This document shows positions 33,650 through 39,684 of a stretch of DNA of 39,684 nucleotides, in pieces. Made by a program: the position numbers and the translations under genes. Below the pieces are notes generated by a model. That model had not been told where the DNA came from, did no database searches, and was given only the letters and a program-made list of their open reading frames with translations. The stretch lies in IMG/VR virus record IMGVR_UViG_3300035138_000061, positions 1 through 39,684 of that record; one strand, 5' to 3'. The stretch comes from a virus. The first letter of the stretch is position 1, and the number at the start of each line of letters is the position of its first letter.

Positions 33650-34270
33650 ATGTGCGCTGTTATCGGAAGTTTAGTGAAATATGCGGATACCCGATGTAAA
33701 TTTTTATTGACTAATTTATTCAAAGAGTCAGTAATCCGTGGTCAGGAAAGTTTTGGGTATTATGTAGTAACAAATCATGGAATATTATGGGATAATAATG
33801 CTCCAAGTATTCGAATCAGACAAATAATACAAGCATTGGAAGATAACACGGTAATATTGATTCATTGCCGTTATTCTACCAGTGGAAATACCGGACAACC
33901 CATAGTAATAGATAATAATGGATTAATTTTTAATGGTAATATTCATATGGGTACTAAAGAAGAAATTGAGCATGAATTTAAAATTAAAATGAAAACGGAT
34001 AACGATGGTGAAGTTTTTCTAACTTATTTAACTTCCCGGAAGCATATACAAATATTAAATGATCCCGATGTATCCTTCTTCGGGGCTTGGTATATTGGTG
34101 GGTGTTTATATGCAGCAAGGAATAAACGAAGACCGGGATACATCTATCGGGAACAAGGCAACACTTATTTAGTATCTACTAAAGATATCTTAAGTAAAGC
34201 TGGAGGAGATACACTCAAAGCAGTAGCTTTACCCAATGGGCATGAAATATTAGTGGGGCGAAGATGTTAA
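33650..34270 (+). CDS. Stand-alone class II glutamine amidotransferase
   Basis: 206 residues from ATG 33650 (GAGAGG upstream); the earlier frame from 33578 is in primase DNA. Class II (Ntn) signature: C2 nucleophile after Met removal, RGQESFG (30-36), HCRYST with R74, FNGN with N95-G96 and D119 in TDNDGE. These equal Arg73, Asn98/Gly99 and Asp123 of GlmS, so glutamine binding and ammonia release look intact. No synthetase domain is fused. It overlaps the DNA amino acid transferase gene by seven bases, so ammonia is probably used by the modification pathway. That role is inferred. Confidence 0.85.
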   Translation: MCAVIGSLVKYADTRCKFLLTNLFKESVIRGQESFGYYVVTNHGILWDNNAPSIRIRQIIQALEDNTVILIHCRYSTSGNTGQPIVIDNNGLIFNGNIHMGTKEEIEHEFKIKMKTDNDGEVFLTYLTSRKHIQILNDPDVSFFGAWYIGGCLYAARNKRRPGYIYREQGNTYLVSTKDILSKAGGDTLKAVALPNGHEILVGRRC

Positions 34271-35124
34271 CATATTATCAATACCATTTAAAAAGTTACG
34301 AATACGGAGATATTGATCCAGCGTATAATTTACTTAAGTATATTTGCGATAGATATGAACTGAATATTGAACAACGGTATTGGCTTGCTTTCCTTTACGG
34401 TTGCACTTATTGTGGCGCTACTGTATTTTACATATATAATGAATTCCCTGATTTTGAGAATGTGAATATACCACGATTGGAACGCTGGTGGAATGAACAT
34501 AAACATCGTTTACTATTTCAAACTGATCGTATGCGAATACGAAGTAATAATCAGTTTGTAGCAGCTTATCGATCGTACCAGGATCGGCTTGACGGCCGTC
34601 GGCAGCAAGATTTTATCGAAAACGATATTTGTACTTTCCCGGATGCAGGTCTGAATTATAATTATCTTTACCAACGATTATTAGAAGTAAAATATTTCGG
34701 TAGGTATAGTTTATTTCTCTGGCTGGAATGTATGCATGAATTGACTGGAGTAAATATCATGCCTACCCGTATAGATTGGCGGAATGCTAAAAATTGTTTT
34801 AATGGAGTAATGAATTGTTTTGGTTTACCTGAACGAGATATAGTTACTAAAGAAGAGAGTATGGTCGCGGATCAGTTATTTTTGGTAATTTTAAATCAAT
34901 TGCGTACTTATTATCCTCAGTTAAAAACGACTGTCTGGAATACGGAAACTACTTTATGCGCATATAAAAAATATTGTCATGATAAACGGTATGTAGGATA
35001 TTACTGGAAACGGATGTGTGCTGAAATAGAAAAAATGAAAAATAATACTCCAAGTAAAGTATGTTGGAATGCTTTACTTGATTATATTAACGATCCTAAA
35101 GAAAGGGAAAATTATGGCTATTAA
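34264..35124 (+). CDS. Amino acid:DNA transferase (aGPT-PPlase2-like)
   Basis: A 286-residue, almost all-helical protein. Key stretches: TYCGATVFYIYNEFPDFENV (48-67), LERWWNEHKHRLLFQTDRM (72-90), NNQFVAAYRSYQ and LGRYSLFLWLECMHELTG-like helix. These resemble the alpha-glutamyl/putrescinyl thymine pyrophosphorylase clade 2 family, which displaces pyrophosphate or phosphate from phosphorylated 5-hmdU in DNA with an amino acid. It overlaps the amidotransferase gene by seven bases and the ParB-like gene by eleven. Which amino acid is attached is not predictable. Assignment rests on family resemblance and on neighbours. Confidence 0.75.
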   Translation: MLTYYQYHLKSYEYGDIDPAYNLLKYICDRYELNIEQRYWLAFLYGCTYCGATVFYIYNEFPDFENVNIPRLERWWNEHKHRLLFQTDRMRIRSNNQFVAAYRSYQDRLDGRRQQDFIENDICTFPDAGLNYNYLYQRLLEVKYFGRYSLFLWLECMHELTGVNIMPTRIDWRNAKNCFNGVMNCFGLPERDIVTKEESMVADQLFLVILNQLRTYYPQLKTTVWNTETTLCAYKKYCHDKRYVGYYWKRMCAEIEKMKNNTPSKVCWNALLDYINDPKERENYGY

Positions 35125-35902
35125 ATTTATTTCTAAAAGTAAACAACCTAAACGAGTAGCACGCACAGAGCAGGAAGCACTACCAGCGGCGCCTACTACC
35201 AATCATCAGCTTAACATGCAATTAGTTCCGTTAGAGTCTGTTAAACTATGGTCTGAAAATCCATGGAATCATCAAAAAATAATTCCTCAATTGGCGAAAG
35301 CATTGGCTATTCACGGGCAAGTATCCGCTGTGATCGTTTGGCGCAAAAATAACACCATATACAAAGGAAACCATACCCACCGTGCAATTACTTATCTCCG
35401 GGACAATTTAGGCAAAATTGCGCAGGAATTGAGTATAACAATATCGGATATTATGGAAATAATTGATCCACGATATATTAAAGTGGAATATCGGGATTTC
35501 CCCAGCGAGAATGCTGCGACTGCTTATGGTTTATCAGATAATAATCTGGGGCAAGGAGGGAAATATGATGATAATTTACTTTTAAAAATTATGCAATCAG
35601 ATCAATCCTATTTCTCAGATACTAATCGCACTGGATTTACGGAGAAAGATTTAAAAGCATTTCAACTAAGCACTATGAGTGATATTAGTAAATTAGCCAA
35701 TACTGATGTTGCAGGAGATTCCCAACAAATGGGTGAATTTGCTATTATTCTATTCGATAGTGTATTCGAATTAACTGCTTTTAAACAAGCATTTGGTATG
35801 GCGGTTCATGAACGAAAAATAAATTTTTCAACTATTATGTCATCTATGACTGATGAATGGCGCCAATGGTTTATAGAACATATAGATGATTTACCTTTCT
35901 AA
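35114..35902 (+). CDS. ParB-like nuclease/CTPase-fold protein
   Basis: 262 residues started at ATG 35114 (GAAAGGGAA upstream); the longer frame lies in the previous gene. After a basic tail it has VPLESVKLWSENPWNHQKIIPQLAKALAIHGQVSAVIVWRKNNTIYKGNHTHRAITYL, the ParB-type domain; GNHTHRA is the counterpart of GERRYRA. SENAATAYGLSDNNLG follows. No typical HTH for centromere binding was seen. ParB-like proteins accompany thymidine hypermodification operons and are thought to bring enzymes to DNA or act in phosphate chemistry. It is unlikely to be a segregation protein because no ParA is present. Confidence 0.77.
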   Translation: MAIKFISKSKQPKRVARTEQEALPAAPTTNHQLNMQLVPLESVKLWSENPWNHQKIIPQLAKALAIHGQVSAVIVWRKNNTIYKGNHTHRAITYLRDNLGKIAQELSITISDIMEIIDPRYIKVEYRDFPSENAATAYGLSDNNLGQGGKYDDNLLLKIMQSDQSYFSDTNRTGFTEKDLKAFQLSTMSDISKLANTDVAGDSQQMGEFAIILFDSVFELTAFKQAFGMAVHERKINFSTIMSSMTDEWRQWFIEHIDDLPF

Positions 35903-35913
35903 AGGAGAACAAT

Positions 35914-36483
35914 ATGAAAATTGTAGGAATTTGCGGAGCACCAGCTACTGGAAAAACGACATTGGTACATGCTATAATTGATCATTATGGTATAGATACT
36001 AAGTGTATTTCGGATTTTCAATCATTGAAATATCTATATTCTAAAAGACATAAAATTATTATACTTGGAATATATGATAAAACTACCGCTTTTGGTGGTA
36101 CGGACAAATTAAGTATGTCTGTAATTAATGATGCTGAAGAATTCATTAGAGCTGGATTGGACTATTCTGATTTTGAAAAAGCTACTATCATTTACGAAGG
36201 GGATAGGTTGTGGTGTGCACGTTGGATTGAATTTATTATCAATTTAGATATTGAATATCTATTTCTTTATCTAAAATTAAATCATGATGAATTCGCACAT
36301 AGACATATTCTACGGATGCATGATAAAGTGGGGCAAGAGATTCAATTTATTAACTCTCGAATAACTAAATACGCAAATTTAATGAATACTTTCCCGGTAT
36401 TCCAAGTAGCAGATAATAGCACTTTAGTTAATCAAAAAGGTATCCTTCAAACTATCTATAATTTTATCGAAAAGAAAGATTAA
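35914..36483 (+). CDS. P-loop kinase, 5-hydroxymethyl-dU DNA kinase-like
   Basis: A 189-residue P-loop protein: Walker A GAPATGKTT (8-16), IIILGIYD (49-55), and FGGTDKLSM (60-68), a motif typical of 5-hmdU DNA kinases (HMUDK). The Asp in YDKTTAFGGTD fits the acidic residue that activates the hydroxyl. It would phosphorylate 5-hydroxymethyl-dU in DNA so that the transferase can substitute the phosphate. AAAGGAG lies seven bases before the start. Adjacent genes strongly favour this over a generic nucleotide kinase. Confidence 0.78.
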   Translation: MKIVGICGAPATGKTTLVHAIIDHYGIDTKCISDFQSLKYLYSKRHKIIILGIYDKTTAFGGTDKLSMSVINDAEEFIRAGLDYSDFEKATIIYEGDRLWCARWIEFIINLDIEYLFLYLKLNHDEFAHRHILRMHDKVGQEIQFINSRITKYANLMNTFPVFQVADNSTLVNQKGILQTIYNFIEKKD

Positions 36484-36485
36484 TT

Positions 36486-37838
36486 ATGGCAGCAATTAAA
36501 ATGAGTACAAATCCATGTATTCGAGATAAACTAAAAACAAATTACACCTCTCCCCGTTGGTCAGGGGAGGTACTGGATTGTAGTATGCCAATGACTTTCG
36601 ATCAATACTCAAGATGCTCATTCGATTGTTTGTATTGCTTCTCTTTTTTCCAGCGGTCTTTGAAAAAATATAATCCAATTACTGAAACATCTAAATTATA
36701 CACTGAGGAATTGCCTGCAACTATCAATAAAAAAATATTCTTGAATATGTTTACGGGTAATAGCACTGCTCAAAATTTTAAACAATTCAAAGGGTATATT
36801 CAGAATAGAATGGTAATGCAGTGGGGAGGGATGTCTGATCCATTTGATATTTTTGAAAAACGATATGGTGTTGGATTAGATATTCTAAATAATCTTTACG
36901 AAATAGAATATCCAATTTGTTTTAGCACTAAAGGTATTTGGTGGCTAGATGATGAACGATATGCTTGTTTATTTCGTGGGAATGATTTCTGGAATGTAAA
37001 AATAAGTATTATCAACTTGGATCCCGGTAGAGCATCTCAAATGGAGCGCGGAGTAAGCACTCCCATGGAAAGACTTGAAGCAATTAATCGTTTAGTTACC
37101 GGCCAGATCGGAAAGGGGGGCAAAGGTTTGAACGCTGGAGTAACTTTACGGTTACGTCCATTCATAATTGGATATTCTGATATAAATGATGAGTATCTTG
37201 ATTTAATTGAATTAGCGAGTAAAGCTGGCATTAATGCAGTAAGTACGGAATTTCTTTGTATTGAAGGAAGGACTACTTCGGAAAGTAAAGAACGATTTAA
37301 TGCTATGAGTGAGATTTGTAGTATCGATATAATTGATTTTTACCGAAGGAATTCACCGCATGCAGCGGGATATATGCGATTAAATTGGAAGATAAAAGAA
37401 CCGTATGTAGATAAGATGCAGTCTTTATGTGATAAATTAGGAGTACGTTTTTATGTTTCAGACGCACATCATAAAGATAGATGCAATAATGGATGTTGTT
37501 GCGGCCTACCTGAAAGCTGGAATTATTCGAGAGGACAATTTACTCATGCTTTAATGATAGCAAAAGAGTACGGGAAAGTACATTTTCAAGAAATAGAGAA
37601 AGGTATGCCAGATGAATGGAAAACGCAACCGATAGTGACCGCTTGCGGACTAAACGTGGCAAGGGGCAATCCAAGGGATCGAGCACGTTTCCGTACCTTC
37701 TCTATCCGGGACTATATCCGGTACATCTGGAATCATCCAAATCAACCACGATCTCCTTATAAATACTTTCATGGACTTCTTGTTGCTGATACGGTAGATT
37801 ATGAAGGTAATGTTGTGTATAGGTATAAACCTTATTAA
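36486..37838 (+). CDS. Radical SAM enzyme (SPL-like) for DNA base modification
   Basis: A 450-residue protein with the radical SAM motif C44xxxC48xxC51 in SRCSFDCLYCFSFFQ, placed after a short N-terminal part as in spore-photoproduct-lyase-like enzymes. GGMSDPFDIFEKRYG and LDILNNLYEIEYPICFSTKG fit the SAM-binding barrel. A second Cys group (C333, C337-C339, C387) could hold an auxiliary cluster or metal. In phage M6 a radical SAM isomerase rearranges an amino-acid-linked thymidine; this gene is likely to do the same or similar. Weak own ribosome binding site, so translation may be coupled to the kinase gene, two bases upstream. Confidence 0.8.
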   Translation: MAAIKMSTNPCIRDKLKTNYTSPRWSGEVLDCSMPMTFDQYSRCSFDCLYCFSFFQRSLKKYNPITETSKLYTEELPATINKKIFLNMFTGNSTAQNFKQFKGYIQNRMVMQWGGMSDPFDIFEKRYGVGLDILNNLYEIEYPICFSTKGIWWLDDERYACLFRGNDFWNVKISIINLDPGRASQMERGVSTPMERLEAINRLVTGQIGKGGKGLNAGVTLRLRPFIIGYSDINDEYLDLIELASKAGINAVSTEFLCIEGRTTSESKERFNAMSEICSIDIIDFYRRNSPHAAGYMRLNWKIKEPYVDKMQSLCDKLGVRFYVSDAHHKDRCNNGCCCGLPESWNYSRGQFTHALMIAKEYGKVHFQEIEKGMPDEWKTQPIVTACGLNVARGNPRDRARFRTFSIRDYIRYIWNHPNQPRSPYKYFHGLLVADTVDYEGNVVYRYKPY

Positions 37839-37849
37839 TGGAGGGGATC

Positions 37850-38062
37850 ATGTCAGCGAAAAAAATATTGAAAAAACCCGAACCAGACGGTTCTCATTGG
37901 TTTCTAAACGGTAACCATTCCTGCGGTTGTAGATTTAGGACTGATGATAAATTAGTATGGTGTAGTGGTATTAATTGTCCATTTATCGTGACTAAAGCAT
38001 ATTTTATGACTTGGTATTGGTATGATAAGGAAACTGGTATTTTTGTAAAATTACCTTTTTAG
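37850..38062 (+). CDS. Small Cys-rich protein
   Basis: A 70-residue protein started at ATG 37850, six bases after GGAGGGG; the ATG at 37838 is only in the overlap with the radical SAM stop. It has CGC...WCSGINCPF, spaced as a possible zinc-binding knuckle, and an aromatic C-terminus (AYFMTWYWYDKETG). It is probably cotranscribed with the modification genes. Function unknown. Confidence 0.6.
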   Translation: MSAKKILKKPEPDGSHWFLNGNHSCGCRFRTDDKLVWCSGINCPFIVTKAYFMTWYWYDKETGIFVKLPF

Positions 38063-38074
38063 AAAGTAAATATT

Positions 38075-38299
38075 ATGTTGAAAAAAGTGTGGGTTACTAA
38101 ATGCTGTGAACGATTATATAGCATTACTCTTGAAAGTAAATGTAATGAATCACCTGTAAATGCTTATTCATCCGTATTTCCAAGTCAAATATCAAATGGA
38201 CAAGTTCAACGTCATACGCTAAAAATTGGATTATTAGATATGGATGATTTATTGGATATTCGAAATACAATAAATGAATTTTTACAACAAATGGAGTAA
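38075..38299 (+). CDS. Hypothetical protein, 74 residues
   Basis: It starts at ATG 38075, 12 bases after the previous stop, with a weak AGAAAG site. It has three Cys in its first 25 residues (KCCERLYSITLESKC) and a helical end (LLDMDDLLDIRNTINEFLQQME). No family recognised. Its overlap-free, tight placement and matching codon use support coding. Confidence 0.55.
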   Translation: MLKKVWVTKCCERLYSITLESKCNESPVNAYSSVFPSQISNGQVQRHTLKIGLLDMDDLLDIRNTINEFLQQME

Positions 38300-38301
38300 C
38301 T

Positions 38302-38691
38302 ATGGAAATACAATATTGTAGAAATTGTGGTGGTATACTTGTTGGAGATGGTAAAAAGATACCTTTACGTTGTTCTCGGTTTGCTTCAACCGATCTAAAC
38401 GATTACGAACATGTAGAAGAGGTGTATTATTGCCAGGAAATCTATTTACCGGGATGGATCGATGCTAAACTTAACCCCCCGATACCCTTTACTTATAGAG
38501 ATTCATTGCGAAATAAACCCAGATTATACGTATTACACATAGATAAAATACCTGATGATTCATTTTTAGGGTATTATAATATATTAGGAGAGTATCGACA
38601 CTGGACCATATTAGGATATCACGGAATAACTACAGTGCTTCATTATATGATGATACCTCCTTTCCCTGACATTGAGCCTATGATTTATTGA
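38302..38691 (+). CDS. Hypothetical zinc-ribbon-like protein
   Basis: A 129-residue protein from ATG 38302 with GGAGT upstream, two bases after the previous stop. The start is CRNCGGILV...LRC, a half zinc ribbon, with another Cys in YYCQEIYLPGW. The rest is aromatic and beta-rich (GYYNILGEYRHWTILGYHGITTVLHYMM). No family recognised. It is the last gene before a new promoter. Confidence 0.6.
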   Translation: MEIQYCRNCGGILVGDGKKIPLRCSRFASTDLNDYEHVEEVYYCQEIYLPGWIDAKLNPPIPFTYRDSLRNKPRLYVLHIDKIPDDSFLGYYNILGEYRHWTILGYHGITTVLHYMMIPPFPDIEPMIY

Positions 38692-38718
38692 AAATAGTTC
38701 TTGACTTTATGAGGATTT
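38691..38718 (+). repeat. 28-base promoter repeat, copy 1
   Basis: Bases 38691-38718 are identical to 39104-39131. The repeat includes the -35 box and half of the spacer, so it marks a conserved early promoter module. Confidence 0.9.
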
Positions 38719-38729
38719 TACAGTATAAT
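38701..38729 (+). promoter_or_regulatory. Sigma70-like promoter
   Basis: TTGACT (38701-38706), 17-base spacer, TATAAT (38724-38729). It is near-perfect and lies 42 bases before the start at 38772. Part of a repeat shared with the promoter at 39114. Confidence 0.9.
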
Positions 38730-38771
38730 TAAGTATAAGGTAATTAACACTCAAAATAAAGGATGTGCAAA

Positions 38772-39035
38772 ATGAAAAAGACTTTAAAAGTAAACGAAAG
38801 AGAAGCAAAAGTGATGGAGTGTATTTACAACCGTGATTTTCCAACACAAAAAGGTATTCAAGAAATGTTCGTTAAATTTTGTATTCAAACTATCAATATA
38901 GAGAATGATTTCGGCGCTTCTGTATCTTTAGAAATATCTAATTTAGTGACTAAAGGCTTAATTCAATTTGACGGCAATAATCAAGATTGGATTAACCTTA
39001 CTCAAGAAGGTAGACAATTATATTTTTCGAAATAA
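38772..39035 (+). CDS. Small winged-helix-like protein
   Basis: An 87-residue protein started at ATG 38772, eight bases after AAAGGA; ATG 38763 would leave no spacing. The layout is a helix (LKVNEREAKVMECIYN), a helix rich in charged residues and LEISNLVTKGLIQFDGNNQDWINLTQEGRQL, which is like the recognition helix and wing of small winged-helix proteins. It may regulate phage or host genes early in infection. Own promoter and terminator flank it. Confidence 0.6.
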   Translation: MKKTLKVNEREAKVMECIYNRDFPTQKGIQEMFVKFCIQTINIENDFGASVSLEISNLVTKGLIQFDGNNQDWINLTQEGRQLYFSK

Positions 39036-39060
39036 TTACTTTCGTAAAGTATTGATTTTA

Positions 39061-39094
39061 AAAGGTTCAGTTGTCCAGCGACTGAACTTTTTTT
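39061..39094 (+). terminator. Rho-independent terminator
   Basis: GTTCAGT (39065-39071) pairs with ACTGAAC (39081-39087), extended by G-T and A-T pairs, then seven T. It ends the single-gene unit 38772-39035. Confidence 0.85.
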
Positions 39095-39103
39095 ATTTTA
39101 TGT

Positions 39104-39131
39104 AAAATAGTTCTTGACTTTATGAGGATTT
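39104..39131 (+). repeat. 28-base promoter repeat, copy 2
   Basis: Identical to 38691-38718, covering the -35 box and the first part of the spacer of the promoter at 39114. Confidence 0.9.
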
Positions 39132-39142
39132 CATAATATAAT
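39114..39142 (+). promoter_or_regulatory. Sigma70-like promoter
   Basis: TTGACT (39114-39119), 17-base spacer, TATAAT (39137-39142), 33 bases before the ATG at 39176. Confidence 0.9.
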
Positions 39143-39175
39143 AAAGAGGTAAGGTAATTAACAAAGGAGAGAAAG

Positions 39176-39400
39176 ATGGACTCAAGTATCAAAAAAATTC
39201 AAGAAGCAATCGCAAGGAAAGTAAACACAGTAATCGAAATTAATGGACTTGAATATTTAATCCGCAGAGGTGCCCAATATCGTGGCGGTAAAATTGGTAT
39301 TGAGATTTATGCACATAATCATACCGCTAATCAATTTTTAAGTAGAGAAACGGACGTCGAATCAGCTGCGGATTTTATGGAAAATTATAAAGTTCAATAA
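39176..39400 (+). CDS. Small hypothetical early protein
   Basis: A 74-residue protein with AAAGGAGAG upstream. It begins with a helix (SSIKKIQEAIARKV), then beta strands (VIEINGLEYLIRRGAQYRGGKIGIEIYAH) and a helix (VESAADFMENYK): a small alpha-beta fold. No family recognised. Own promoter and terminator suggest a separately regulated early gene. Confidence 0.6.
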   Translation: MDSSIKKIQEAIARKVNTVIEINGLEYLIRRGAQYRGGKIGIEIYAHNHTANQFLSRETDVESAADFMENYKVQ

Positions 39401-39427
39401 TTAACGATCCATAGGAGATTTACAAAT

Positions 39428-39458
39428 AAAACCTACCTAATTTTGGGTAGGTTTTTTT
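39428..39458 (+). terminator. Rho-independent terminator
   Basis: ACCTACC (39431-39437) pairs with GGTAGGT (39446-39452), flanked by A-T pairs, and is followed by six T. It ends the unit of the gene at 39176. Confidence 0.85.
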
Positions 39459-39476
39459 ATTTATAAAGAATACTTC

Positions 39477-39505
39477 TTGATTTTTATATTACTTAATAGT
39501 ACAAT
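39477..39505 (+). promoter_or_regulatory. Sigma70-like promoter
   Basis: TTGATT (39477-39482), 17-base spacer, TACAAT (39500-39505), 41 bases before the ATG at 39547. Same architecture as the two upstream promoters but a different flank. Confidence 0.85.
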
Positions 39506-39546
39506 TATAGAGAAGATATTTTTACAATTTTCAAAGGCGGTAACAA

Positions 39547-39684
39547 ATGGATCGTAACTCAAACATGATCATTTTAGGGGAGTGGAATACGCATGTAGGA
39601 CGTAAACCATTTCAAGTCTGCTTGATAACTGATGATATCAAATCCAAATTTGTAGTATGTAACAGTGACGGGAAATCAACAGAA
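39547..39684 (+). CDS. Small hypothetical protein (3' partial)
   Basis: An open frame from ATG 39547 to the window end, 46 codons, with AAAGGCGG about seven bases upstream and a consensus promoter before it. The fragment begins MDRNSNMIILGEWNTHVGRKPF and looks beta-rich. It is the third single-gene early unit in a row. No family recognised. Confidence 0.55.
   Translation, partial: MDRNSNMIILGEWNTHVGRKPFQVCLITDDIKSKFVVCNSDGKSTE

Noticed and set aside
33650-34270. Amidotransferase as part of a 7-deazaguanine (preQ0) DNA pathway
   Set aside because: None of FolE, QueD, QueE, QueC or a DpdA-like transglycosylase is visible. The neighbours point to thymidine chemistry.
35114-35902. ParB-like gene as evidence of a plasmid-prophage lifestyle
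   Set aside because: No ParA, parS-like iterons, repressor or integrase is in the window, and the gene is locked between modification genes by overlaps.
1-39684. tRNA genes, insertion sequences, integrase or attachment sites
   Set aside because: I looked for cloverleaf-like GTTCGA/CCA ends, transposase-like frames and flanking inverted repeats and saw none that I could support; a tRNAscan run would settle the first.

Overview
The window is an AT-rich, densely packed stretch of a tailed bacteriophage genome with a contractile tail (myovirus type). Every convincing gene lies on the + strand, most genes touch or overlap by 1-14 bases, and almost all have clear AGGAGG-type ribosome binding sites. 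There is no integrase, repressor, tRNA or CRISPR array, so a lytic lifestyle is likely but not proven. The host cannot be named from sequence. Three textbook sigma70-like promoters with 17-base spacers and strong Shine-Dalgarno sites only show that it is an ordinary bacterium.

Layout. 1-4547: packaging and portal end: terminase large subunit C-terminus, a small membrane protein, a DUF2829/Tad2-type anti-Thoeris protein, portal, two tiny ORFs (one an 11-proline miniprotein with a perfect Shine-Dalgarno), a MuF-type protein fused to a lethal-factor-like zincin domain, and two small proteins. 4564-4669: tandem terminators. 4713-9432: head and neck genes (DUF2213 protease-scaffold with a nested in-frame scaffold start, cement protein, DUF2184 major capsid, DUF4054 connector, gpG-like and closure proteins). 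9423-18514: tail terminator, DUF3383 sheath, DUF3277 tube, tail-assembly chaperone with a well-formed -1 frameshift signal, short tape measure, Dit-like protein, baseplate plug, hub, spike, gp25-like wedge and baseplate J. 18532-22952: two paralogous fibre proteins, a DUF2612 baseplate protein and a coiled-coil tail fibre. 22953-23344: regulatory gap with a terminator, an inverted repeat carrying promoter-like boxes, a hairpin and a five-codon ORF.

23345-33639 is the replication and recombination module: a Lys-rich protein, SNF2-like helicase, RuvC-like resolvase, family-4-like uracil-DNA glycosylase homologue, Cas4/RecB-like nuclease, RecA-fold ATPase, a DUF669-like ssDNA-binding protein, family A DNA polymerase and a primase-ATPase.

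33650-37838 is the most interesting part. It is a compact operon of class II glutamine amidotransferase, amino acid:DNA transferase (aGPT-PPlase2-like), ParB-like protein, 5-hmdU-DNA-kinase-like P-loop protein and a radical SAM enzyme. The kinase, transferase and radical SAM set matches the known logic of thymidine hypermodification in phages such as M6 and ViI: hydroxymethyl-dU in DNA is phosphorylated, an amino acid is attached, and the adduct is remodelled. The stand-alone glutamine amidotransferase and the absence of a PLP decarboxylase, flavin lyase or acetyltransferase suggest an unfamiliar permutation. The dUMP hydroxymethylase that would supply 5-hmdUTP is not in this window.

37850-39684 holds small unknown genes. 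The last three are each preceded by a consensus promoter; two are followed by Rho-independent terminators and the third runs off the window. They look like early host-takeover genes.
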